From Willaertia magna (taxonomy: Eukaryota; Heterolobosea; Eutetramitea; Acrasida; Naegleriidae): a stretch of DNA of 11,556 bases. Positions within the stretch are counted from its first letter, which is position 1, and each line of letters starts with the position of its first letter. The notes under the pieces are model-generated. The model saw nothing but the letters and a program-made list of their open reading frames with translations, had not been told where the DNA came from and did not search any database. The translations under genes and the position numbers were made by a program. This document shows positions 1 to 6,455 of this stretch, piece after piece. The stretch lies in assembly GCA_902984215.1 (NCBI GenBank), contig CADWAF010000104.1, positions 1-11,556 on the forward strand, in the 5' to 3' direction.

Positions 1-62
1 AAAAAAAAATATTTAAATTTAATTTTTTTTTAAAAAAATATTTTTTTATTTTTTTAAAAAGC

Positions 63-226
63 AGTATAAATTTATACTACTTTTATTAATTTTTTATTCA
101 TCAAAATATTAGCAAAAACAGTATAAATTTATACTGTTTTTTTGTTTTTGTTAAATAAAAAGAAAGAGTATAAATTTATACTTTTTATTTTATTTTTAGA
201 AATACAAAAATTGTATAAATTTATAC
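63..226. repeat. Array of four GTATAAATTTATAC palindromes
   Basis: The 14-base perfect palindrome GTATAAATTTATAC occurs four times, centred near 70, 127, 174 and 219, so the spacing is 57, 47 and 45 bases. Copies 1-3 extend to AGTATAAATTTATACT. The second copy is the core of a 28-base perfect palindrome at 114-141 with A-run and T-run arms. The spacers are not obviously similar. Palindromes are easy to find in A/T-rich DNA, but four copies with the same G and C positions within 165 bases are not expected by chance. The role is unknown: binding sites for a dimeric protein, hairpins of a mobile-element end, or a local satellite are all possible. Confidence 0.8.
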
Positions 227-575
227 TCTTTAAGCCAAAATTTTATTTTACTCTTTACAAAAAACTGTGGTAAAAATAATAATTAATTTTCATAATTAAA
301 TTAAGCACATCTAAAACAGTGTTTTAAAAAAAAAAGAAATTTTTGAAAAAAAATTATTTTAAGGCTATTCCAAAAGATGTTTTATTGAGCTCTTTTTTTA
401 TTCTATTTTTGCACAAACAATCGGAAAACTGTATATAATTTTAAGTATAATCACTATAAAACTACTAAACTGATTGTTCTTTTTTCTTCTTTTAATGTAA
501 TTGTTTTGTATCTAATAAGATTAAGTTTTTTATGTATTTTCAAATAATTTATTTATAAAAACATTTTTTTTTTAT
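227..575. other. Intergenic A/T-rich stretch, no gene seen
   Basis: No convincing gene. The stretch from about 360 to 500 has a more mixed base composition than its flanks, including a GAGCTC and a CAATCGG segment. On the minus strand it reads as short open pieces broken by TAG, TGA and TAA. It could be a remnant of older coding or mobile DNA, but no family is recognisable. Confidence 0.4.
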
Positions 576-788
576 TTAAACAGAAAAAAATGATTGTGAT
601 CTATATAGTTGATTAAATGTATTATATAAAAAATAAAAAAATTTTCTGTTTAAAATTTTTTTAATGGTTTTATTTAGATATTGTTTTAAAATTTTATTTA
701 TATTATTATAATAATTATGTAAATCCTTTAATTTTAAATATGTTGTATTTCTTTTTAATAAATTTATTGGTAATTGATATATTAGTTT
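576..788 (-). pseudogene. Minus-strand open frame without start codon, coding relic
   Basis: Seventy codons are open on the minus strand, from just after a TAA (789-791) to a TAA at 576-578. There is no Met in the frame, so it cannot be an independent gene. The reading is Lys/Asn/Leu/Tyr-rich with better-than-random features: segments such as YQLPINLLKRNTTYLKL, HNYYNNINKILKQ and QLYRSQSFFSV. Seventy codons without a stop is unlikely in DNA this rich in TAA. It lies directly downstream, in transcription direction, of the Lys-rich frame at 1215-789 in a different frame, so both may be parts of one decayed gene joined through a frameshift. I do not recognise the protein family. Confidence 0.35.
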
Positions 789-1215
789 TTATAATAAAAT
801 CTTTTTATCCTTTCTTTAGCATTCTTTTTTTTTTTATAATAACTTTCTTTGACTTTTTATTTTTTTTTGTAGACTTTTTTTTAATAAATGTTTTTTACTA
901 ATTTTTTTTATAATTTTTTTACTTTTTTTAAATTTTCTTTAGTTGACACATTAATAGTAGTTTAATTTATTTTTAATTCTGCAATATTAATGTTTAAAAT
1001 TTACATTTTTAATGTTTAAAGTTTATTTTTTTCTATATTTGTTTTTTTATTTGTATTATCAATACTTTTGATTATCTTTTTAATCTTTTTTTTAATATTC
1101 TTAAAGAATTTTCTTTTTTAAATAGATTAACTTTTGGAGTAAAGTTGTTATGTTTTGTTTTTTTTAATGGTTGAGGTTTTTTAAATGATATATTAACAAA
1201 TTTTAAAAGAAACAT
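789..1215 (-). pseudogene. Lys-rich minus-strand coding relic interrupted by TAA codons
   Basis: An ATG at 1215-1213 opens a 47-codon minus-strand frame that ends with TAA at 1072-1074. It starts MFLLKFVNISFKKPQPLKK and contains HNNFTPKVNLFKKENS. Past that stop the same frame continues for roughly 80 more codons, broken only by TAA and never by TAG or TGA. It reads as a highly basic protein with KKVKK- and YKKK-type runs. The last part (SYYKKKKNAKERIKR) runs up to the next open frame at 788-576. A basic nucleic-acid-binding protein, such as a retroelement gag, would fit this composition. However, A-rich DNA gives Lys-rich readings by default, so this is a weak call. Confidence 0.28.
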
Positions 1216-2280
1216 TAATGAAGGAACTTATGTTATTGTTATTAGGCATTTTTTATTTTTTATTATTTATTTTTTTTTATTTTTTATTTTTATTTTTTTA
1301 ATTCATTACAACTTTTTTTATTTATTTTATAAACCTATTATTGTTTATTCTAAAATAAAAAACTTATTTTTCATTTTATAAAATCATATTCTCACCACAG
1401 CAAATAATAAATTATTTATCTATAGTTTCTATAGTATTTTTTTAAAAAATATATTTTTAAAATATTTATTGAAATTATTGTAACTTAAAAGATTAGGTTT
1501 GAATATATTATTATTGTAATAATTCATATGTAAATATTATATTATTAATGTTACTATTAAGAATTAAATTATTTTATGTAATAATATAAAACTATAATAC
1601 TTTATAAAATTCAAAATTTTTCTTAACTCTTTTAATCTCACATTTATTTAATGTTATTCTTTTTAATTGATTAATATTTAAAAAATTACTAATTAATTTT
1701 TATTTGAAAAACCACTATTATAATTAAAACTATTATTTAAAAAAGCATTAGTTCTTAAATATGATAAATATTTTATTTTTTTATATAATTATAAAGAAAT
1801 AATATTGCATTTTAAATATTGGTTTTTTATTAGTAAATAATATTATTTCATTAACATTTTATTTAAAGCCGTTATTAAAAATATTTATTGATGATACGTT
1901 ATTATTTTTTGTTTAAATATTAGTAAATGATGTTTTTTAATGATTTTTATTATTAATATTATTAAAATAATAATATATTTAACTATTTCTATTATTGTTA
2001 CTAACAAATAATATTATTGCATTAGTATTTTATCTAATTGTTATTAAAAGTATCTATTGTTGATCTGTTATTTAAAGAATTAATAAATTTATAATTATTG
2101 TTCATGTTAAGTTATTTTTTTAATAAAAATTATTAATTTTTTTTAATGATTATCTATTTAAATGATTAATAGTTATTATTTTATAAAGTATTTTCATTTT
2201 ATATATAAGGTACTATGTAGAGATTTTAATTTTAAAGAGAATTTTAATAAAAAAATTTATTAAAAAAAAATTTATTTTTA
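1216..2280. other. Long A/T-rich intergenic stretch
   Basis: This kilobase is dominated by T-runs (1250-1330) and mixed A/T. I see no gene. It contains the degenerate repeat block listed separately. On the minus strand, parts of 1800-2080 read as Asn- and stop-rich low complexity, as expected of a decayed Asn/Gln-rich coding region or simply of composition. Confidence 0.5.
1835..2072. repeat. Two degenerate copies of a ~68-base block
   Basis: The block at 1835-1903, beginning AAATAATATTATTTCATTA, recurs at 2006-2072 as AAATAATATTATTGCATTA. They share further aligned segments: ATTTTAT, TTATTAAAA, TATTGATGAT versus TATTGTTGAT, and a closing GTTATT. Identity is roughly three quarters to four fifths by eye. 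The offset is 171 bases. A further partial copy of the start (AAATAATATTGCATT) lies at about 1797. This looks like an old direct duplication. Confidence 0.5.
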
Positions 2281-2289
2281 TTTAATTAA

Positions 2290-2640
2290 AAAAAATGACT
2301 AAAAAAATGTATTTAAATATTTATTAAACTTAATAAAAGAAAACAATTATTGTCAACATGATTTTCTTATTAAAAATACAATTAAACTAAAAAAAATATG
2401 AAGAATATAAAAATATTGATAATTTTAAATAATAAAAAAATCAGTTCAAAAATATTAATAATTTTAAATAATAAAAAAAATCTAATTTAATAGAATATTC
2501 AAAATTGAAAAGAAAATTAGAAAAAGAAATTACTTATTTAAAAGATCAAAAAAATAATAATTTTTATAAAAAAATGAAAGCTATTTTGATTTGAAAAAAA
2601 ATATTTTATTAAATTATTACAATAATATTAATAATTAAAA
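2290..2640 (+). pseudogene. Coiled-coil-like coding relic with a 13-codon repeat
   Basis: In one plus-strand frame this stretch reads as a coherent charged protein interrupted by TAA codons. A segment KKYEEYKNIDNFK is followed by two copies of a 13-residue unit (NIDNFK..KNQFK, then NINNFK..KKSN), with two TAA codons at the same place in each copy. Then comes an uninterrupted helical-looking stretch (KLKRKLEKEITYLKDQK) up to a TGA near 2594. The nucleotide repeat is at 2411-2442 and 2450-2482, with a 39-base period. The region lies on the same strand as, and upstream of, the reverse-transcriptase relic. It could therefore be the gag or N-terminal part of the same element, but no gag motif is visible. 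Confidence 0.35.
2411..2482 (+). repeat. 39-base-period tandem duplication, two copies
   Basis: Two near-identical 32-33 base copies (AAATATTGATAATTTTAAAT versus AAATATTAATAATTTTAAAT, each followed by a TAATA, an A-run and TC) lie 39 bases apart. They differ by one substitution and one A in the homopolymer. The period is exactly 13 codons, compatible with duplication while the region still encoded protein. Confidence 0.75.
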
Positions 2641-2859
2641 TTCTGATTTATTTTTAATTTTATTTCATTTTAGTATAAGTTTTTTAAATAAAAATATATC
2701 TATTAATATTAAAAATATTATTAAACAAATAACAATATATATTTTAAAATCTAGAAGCTTTAAAATAAATATTAAATAACTTTTTAAATTATTTAAAAAT
2801 TTAATTTTAAATAATTTTATAATATAAATAGTTAATAATAATTAATATCTCAACTAGAA
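2641..2859. other. A/T-rich gap upstream of reverse-transcriptase relic
   Basis: Nothing recognisable. By position it would correspond to the protease or N-terminal reverse-transcriptase part of a Ty3/gypsy polyprotein, but no aspartic-protease motif or other landmark can be read. Confidence 0.3.
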
Positions 2860-3265
2860 ATGAAATTTAATTTTTATAAGGATTTTATTAGAAATATTAA
2901 TTGTTATAAAAAATTTTATAAAAATAGCCATAGTTTAAAAATAAATAATATTTATAATAATCATAATTATTTTATTTATATTCATAAATTTATAAAAATC
3001 AATAATTATACATATTCTTTTACAATGAATATTAATGAAATTTTATTGTTTAAAAAAAATATAATGAATTTTTATCTATTAGTTATTACTATTAATAAAT
3101 TTTGTTTTACTATGAGAAAATGATTAGAAAATTGTTTTTAATTTATTTTATTTTAATTTATTCCAGAAAAAAACGAGATAGATATAGTTTATGAAGTATT
3201 AAAAAAAGATAAAATTTATTTTTTTAAATCTTTTTTCTATGCCTAATTGTTTTTCTTTATTATTT
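2860..3265 (+). pseudogene. Decayed reverse transcriptase (Ty3/gypsy-like pol)
   Basis: An ATG-started open frame at 2860-3123 carries degraded landmarks of a Ty3/gypsy reverse transcriptase in the right order. They are FIRN near the start (compare the family's GFIR..S), then HKFIKINNYTYS (family F.KiDL.sgY, with catalytic Asp read as Asn), then NFYLLVI (family hFEylVM). A frame change near 3110-3120 leads to a frame reading KLFLIYFILIYSRKK at 3129-3173. This matches the family's vYlDDILIYSk, but both catalytic Asp are gone. A further shift gives DIVYEVLKKDKIYFFKSFF (family H...V...L....L....KC.F). The region is clearly non-functional. The assignment rests on motif order and on the integrase relic downstream on the same strand. 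Confidence 0.5.
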
Positions 3266-3768
3266 TTATAACTATATAGCTCATTATTTATTGTAAAAAT
3301 TAAAATATAATTATATTTATATGCAATCTTTTTGATTTTAAAATTTAATTATAATTCAATTAATTTATCTTTTGTAACAGATTAAATATTAATCTAAAAA
3401 TTTAAGCTAAATTTTTATTATTAAAATGTTAGCCAATTAATTTTTTTTAATTAATAAAAAAACTATAAAGTTAAAAAAATTTATTAAAAAAATATTTTTA
3501 TTATCTTTTTCTTATATTTATTTATATTCTCTTCATATTATATTCAATAATTCTTATGTTAACTTTATTTTTGGTAAAAAAAATTAAAATTTAATGAGCT
3601 CTCAATATATAAAAGAATTAAACTAATTTATTTAAATGAAATCTTTTATATAAGTCATTATTATACAAAATATTTAAAAAATAAATGTAAAACATTAAAT
3701 TTATTAATAATGAATTATTTAGTTTAGAAATAATTTATTATAAAAATTATTAGTTTAAAAGAAATAAA
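3266..3768 (+). pseudogene. Unresolved stretch between RT and integrase relics
   Basis: By position this is where connection, RNase H and the integrase zinc-binding domain would lie in a Ty3/gypsy polyprotein. I cannot read RNase H motifs here. The distance from the ILIYS motif to the integrase's first Asp is only about 265 codons, shorter than expected in intact elements, which suggests deletions. One moderately open frame at about 3594-3720 reads NELSIYKRIKLIYLNEIFY and ends in stops. Confidence 0.25.
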
Positions 3769-4440
3769 ATGATGGTTAATATTGAAAATAATTTTAATTA
3801 TTATTTTTTATTGACGAAAGTTTGTTAGTATTATAAAGATAATTATGAAATTTATAAAGAATATTTAAAATTAAACAATAAAAAACAACCTAAAATATCT
3901 TTTATTATTATTGTTTTAAAAAGATAATTAAAGTTAGTATTTATAGATTATTTTAATTTAATATTATATAAAAATTATTATTATGATTTAATTATTATTA
4001 ATTGTTTTATAAAATATTTTTAAATATTTTCTATTATTAGTAAAAAAGTTAGTTTAATTATTGATGAGTTAATAAAGTTTATAAATGATATTAAAAAAAA
4101 AAAGTATTATATTAAAGATATAGTTATTAGATATAATAATAAAATTAAATTTAAAAATCAGACAATGCAAGAATTTATTGAATAACATAATATAAAATTA
4201 AAGAAATTAAAAAAAGATGATAAATGATATAATTAAAAGAAGAAAGTAAAATAATAAGAAGAATTTAAATAAATGGTAAATTTAAGGTAGAAAGTGTTGT
4301 TTTAGTTAAAAAATTATTTATTGTTGTTAGATAAAATATTAAAAATAATTTAAAATAAAATAGAAAAGCAATAATAATAAAAAATAATGGAAATAATATA
4401 TATAATGTTAAATAAAAAGAAATAAATAAATAAAAAAAAT
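3769..4440 (+). pseudogene. Decayed retroviral-type integrase (Ty3/gypsy-like pol)
   Basis: From ATG 3769 one frame reads as an integrase core for about 140 codons despite in-frame TAG and TAA. KVC-TAG-YY near 3820 recalls the second zinc-ligand pair (C..C), with the second Cys read as Tyr. FIDYFNL has the first catalytic Asp at 3946. YYYDLIIINCFIKYF and SKKVSLIIDELIKFI match the core strands and helix (family ykyilviiD.fsKy, K.a.evi..l..fi). NNKIKFKNQTMQEFIE aligns to the family DNGsEFkN.lm.eFle, with the second Asp read as Asn and the Glu of EF read as Lys. Asp-to-Asn spacing is about 64 codons. In another frame, 4287-4412 resembles the C-terminal GPY/F-type domain: VESVVLVKK (family vGdkVLvkk) and NNGNNIYNVK. 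It is dead by stops and lost catalytic residues. Confidence 0.62.
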
Positions 4441-4561
4441 GAAATTCTTATTTAATAATAGAAAAAATATATTATAATGATTTAAAATATTATTATTTTG
4501 AAAATAATTTAAATTTACATTTTAATTTAAATAATAAAATAAAAGATAAAGAAAATAATAA

Positions 4562-4947
4562 TACAATAATTTTATTAAAAACTACATTATTAATATTAAC
4601 TATATCAATTACATTAAAAACCACATCACAATAAAAAATACAACAGAAACTATATTATCAACATTAACTACACCAATAACTACACTAAAAATCATATCAG
4701 AAACTACATTAAAAACTATATTAAAAACTACATTAAAAACTATACTAGAAACTACATTAAAAACTATATTAGAAACTATATTACAAACTATATTAAAAAC
4801 TTTATTAAAAACAATTTTAGAAACTTCATTAGAAATAACTTTGAAACTACAATTAATAAGGTAAGTACAGAAGAAAATGATAGAATTGTAGTAGTAGAAG
4901 ATATTTTGAAAAAGAAAAAAAAAAAAAAGAATAGACAAAAGGAATAA
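4562..4947 (+). pseudogene. T/I/L-repeat reading frame over a minisatellite
   Basis: A plus-strand frame is open from 4562 to a TAA at 4862-4864 (100 codons, no Met). It reads mostly as a four-residue repeat, T-(T/I)-L-(K/E), for example TTLKTILETTLKTILETILQ. A shift of one frame near its end joins FETTINKVSTEENDRIVVV and a Lys-rich tail ending at TAA 4945-4947. The acidic-then-basic tail favours the plus strand as the original coding strand. The minus strand is also open for 124 codons from an ATG at 4983. It gives a Phe/Val/Ile-rich hydrophobic reading (IVFNVVS repeats) that I treat as a shadow, because the 12-base unit lacks stops in several frames. The parent protein is unknown. Confidence 0.35.
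4571..4852. repeat. Degenerate 12-bp minisatellite (ACTACATTAAAA unit)
   Basis: About 20 units of a 12-base repeat, consensus ACTAYATTARAA, are cleanest at 4700-4810 and degrade toward both ends. Unit length is kept at a multiple of three through the clean part. Unit differences are mostly single substitutions (C/T in the second triplet, A/G in the fourth), as expected from slippage followed by drift. Confidence 0.85.
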
Positions 4948-4983
4948 AAAGAAAAAAAAATTAATAACATTTAATAAAGCCAT

Positions 4984-5259
4984 TTATATATTATTATATT
5001 TATATTGAAAACTTTAAATTTTAAATAGCCATTTTTAAGCTTTGTTATATTTTTAAAAACTGTATTACTATTATCTTTGTTATTGATTTAATCTTTTATG
5101 TCACTTTTACTCTAAAAAAGTATTTGTTTTATTTAATGTAGTCTATTTTAAAACGTTATTTAAATAATAATAATTATTCGCAAAAACAAAAGGTCTTATA
5201 AAACAAAATTAATCACACTAAGATACAGATAGTGATGCAGAGATGTGATTGGTGATAGT
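4984..5259 (+). promoter_or_regulatory. 5' flank of the RCC1 gene with TATA-like box
   Basis: This stretch separates the minisatellite relic from the RCC1 gene. TATAAAA at 5197-5203 lies 57 bases before the ATG at 5260 and could act as a TATA box. In DNA this A/T-rich such a match is weak. In-frame stops at 5230-5235 close the reading frame upstream of the ATG, so the gene does not extend further 5' without an intron. Confidence 0.22.
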
Positions 5260-6249
5260 ATGTTTTTTGTAACCGTTAAATCAAAAACTTTCAGTAAAAA
5301 AATAAGAGTTTTCGCAAACGGAAGTAATGGCTGTGGACAATTAAATAGAATAGAAAATGTAAATACGGAAGACAAATTAATTGAAATGCATTTAAATTTT
5401 AAAATTAAATTAATTGCTTGTGGATATTTTCACGTTTTAATTTTAACTGAAAATAATGAACTATATGGTTGTGAATCAAATTCATCTGGAGAATTAGGTA
5501 CAAAAGAAAAAAGAAAAAATAATTTTTTTAAAATAATTGACAATAGTAACTCTATAATTGTTAGTAATGAAATTAAAGGATTGGCATGTGGTGGATATTT
5601 TTCAACATTTTTTACAAAAAATAATAATTTATATTTAACTGGACAAGGAGGTTGTGGACAATTAGGTTTTGGTGATTTTAAAAATAAAAATCAGTTTACA
5701 AAAAGTGATTTTAATTTTGGTAAAATTAAATTATTAAAATGTGGCGCTGGAATAACTGTTGTTTTAAATGAAAATGGAGATTTCTATTTTAGTGGCGACT
5801 CACTTATTAACGGAAAAATTTGTAGTTTTACAAAATTTTATTGTAATACAAATATTGTAAACGCTGAATGTGGTTATGACCACATCATAATGTTAGATAA
5901 ATTTGGAAAACTATATTATTCTGACAGATCTGCACAAGAAATGGTTTATTTAGAAATGCCATTTAAAATTAAACAAATTGGTAGTAGTAGTAATTCCATT
6001 ACTTTACTAAATGAAAATAATGAACTTTATTTTAAAAGAGAATATAGCTTTGATTTTTATGGAGATGATGTCGTTAAGAAAAGAGAATTTACAAAAATAG
6101 AAATTAACAATACTACTATTAAGCAAGCGAGTAAGTTATTTTCAGGATTAAGTGATAATGAGACCAATCAACGACAACAATGGATAGCTTATATTATTTT
6201 TATAAAGACGATGAAAATAAGGAAATTAAAGAATTATATATTCCATTAA
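5260..6249 (+). CDS. RCC1-repeat beta-propeller protein, frame broken near 3' end
   Basis: This is the clearest gene in the window. I start it at ATG 5260; a GTG at 5245 in the same frame is unlikely as a eukaryotic start. About six RCC1-type repeats can be seen. They are VFANGSNGCGQL (residues 17-28), IKLIACGYFHVLILTENNEL (49-68) with GCESNSSGELG, IKGLACGGYFSTFF (105-118) with YLTGQGGCGQLGFGD, IKLLKCGAGITVVLNENG (156-173), IVNAECGYDHIIMLDKFG (199-216), and IKQIGSSSNSITLLNENNEL (237-256). RCC1 propellers are protein-interaction platforms and some act as exchange factors for small GTPases; nothing here says which. Gln is written CAA and no stop interrupts about 300 codons, so the gene was under selection until recently. 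After residue 299 the frame departs from its paralogue and ends at TAA 6247-6249 after about 30 unrelated residues, because of the insertion at 6154-6182. A truncated propeller may still be made. Confidence 0.85.
   Translation: MFFVTVKSKTFSKKIRVFANGSNGCGQLNRIENVNTEDKLIEMHLNFKIKLIACGYFHVLILTENNELYGCESNSSGELGTKEKRKNNFFKIIDNSNSIIVSNEIKGLACGGYFSTFFTKNNNLYLTGQGGCGQLGFGDFKNKNQFTKSDFNFGKIKLLKCGAGITVVLNENGDFYFSGDSLINGKICSFTKFYCNTNIVNAECGYDHIIMLDKFGKLYYSDRSAQEMVYLEMPFKIKQIGSSSNSITLLNENNELYFKREYSFDFYGDDVVKKREFTKIEINNTTIKQASKLFSGLSDNETNQRQQWIAYIIFIKTMKIRKLKNYIFH
6154..6182. other. 29-base frame-breaking insertion flanked by GATA
   Basis: The paralogue on the minus strand reads KFISGLSRRLYFIS where this gene reads KLFSGLSD and then leaves frame. 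Skipping exactly 29 bases (6154-6182, or an equivalent window shifted within the repeat) rejoins SGLSD to SLYYFYKDDENKEI and keeps a gap-free alignment with the paralogue. The segment starts with GATA (6154-6157) and is followed by GATA (6183-6186), a 4-base direct repeat like a target-site duplication. The 25 bases between are about 40% G+C, clearly richer than the gene around them. They do not start with GT and end with AG, so a standard intron does not explain them. Confidence 0.6.
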
Positions 6250-6404
6250 AAGAGACAAATGAAAAGTTTGTGTATCCTTTTATTGGAAATAACTTTATTT
6301 ATGTTATTACTTCTAATAATGTATTATTTGAAGAAGAAAGTAAAGAAGTGTCTAGAATGTTTAATTTATTATTGAAAAGAATGTTTAATTTATTATTGAA
6401 ATAA
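6183..6404 (+). pseudogene. Out-of-frame C-terminal blade of the RCC1 gene
   Basis: In the frame two steps away from the main ORF, this reads YYFYKDDENKEIKELYIP, then FVYPFIGNNFIYVITSNNVL, then EVSRMFNLLLK, ending at TAA 6402-6404. It matches the end of the minus-strand paralogue (IYPITGYDFIYVIASDYPL and ETERMFQVLF) closely enough to be the original C-terminus of the same gene. It has no stop of its own, so the break is recent. An ATG at 6180, inside the inserted segment, opens this frame, but a separate 74-residue protein is unlikely. Alternatives are programmed frameshifting or removal of the 29 bases from the RNA. Confidence 0.65.
6354..6401 (+). repeat. Perfect 24-bp tandem duplication at gene end
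   Basis: The 24-base unit at 6354-6377 is repeated exactly at 6378-6401 and is followed directly by TAA. It encodes RMFNLLLK twice. The paralogue has RMFQVLFEQ once and then continues into a BTB-like start, so the duplication sits at the point where this copy lost its C-terminal extension. Perfect identity means it is young compared with other changes in the window. Confidence 0.9.
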
Positions 6405-6455
6405 TTAAGGTTTTACAACGCACTAGGTGATATAAATTTTTTATTTAATTAATAT

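Noticed and set aside
4788..4970. Second minus-strand ORF, Phe-run hydrophobic peptide
   Set aside because: It overlaps the first in another frame and consists of complemented A-runs, so it is a composition artefact.
4609..4983. Minus-strand 124-codon ORF, Phe/Val-rich with IVFNVVS repeats
   Set aside because: It is the complement of the minisatellite and of poly-A tracts. The plus-strand reading has a more protein-like tail, so this is most likely a shadow.
2000..5000. Long terminal repeats bounding the pol relic
   Set aside because: No pair of long direct repeats with TG...CA ends could be found by eye on either side, so element boundaries cannot be stated.
5245..5259. GTG start five codons before the RCC1 ATG
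   Set aside because: GTG initiation is not expected in a nuclear eukaryotic gene, and the ATG at 5260 gives a normal N-terminus.
6131..6145. GTAAGT...TTTTCAG, a 15-base mini-intron candidate in the RCC1 gene
   Set aside because: The paralogue encodes the matching residues (KFIS versus KLFS) at this place, so the bases are coding. Removal would not correct the frame break downstream.
6135..6187. A 53-base GT-AG intron that would restore the RCC1 frame
   Set aside because: It would remove the SGLS motif conserved in the paralogue. Skipping 29 bases explains the alignment without gaps.
6180..6404. Separate 74-residue gene from ATG 6180
   Set aside because: It aligns to the C-terminal end of the RCC1 paralogue and begins inside the inserted segment, so it is the broken tail of the same gene.
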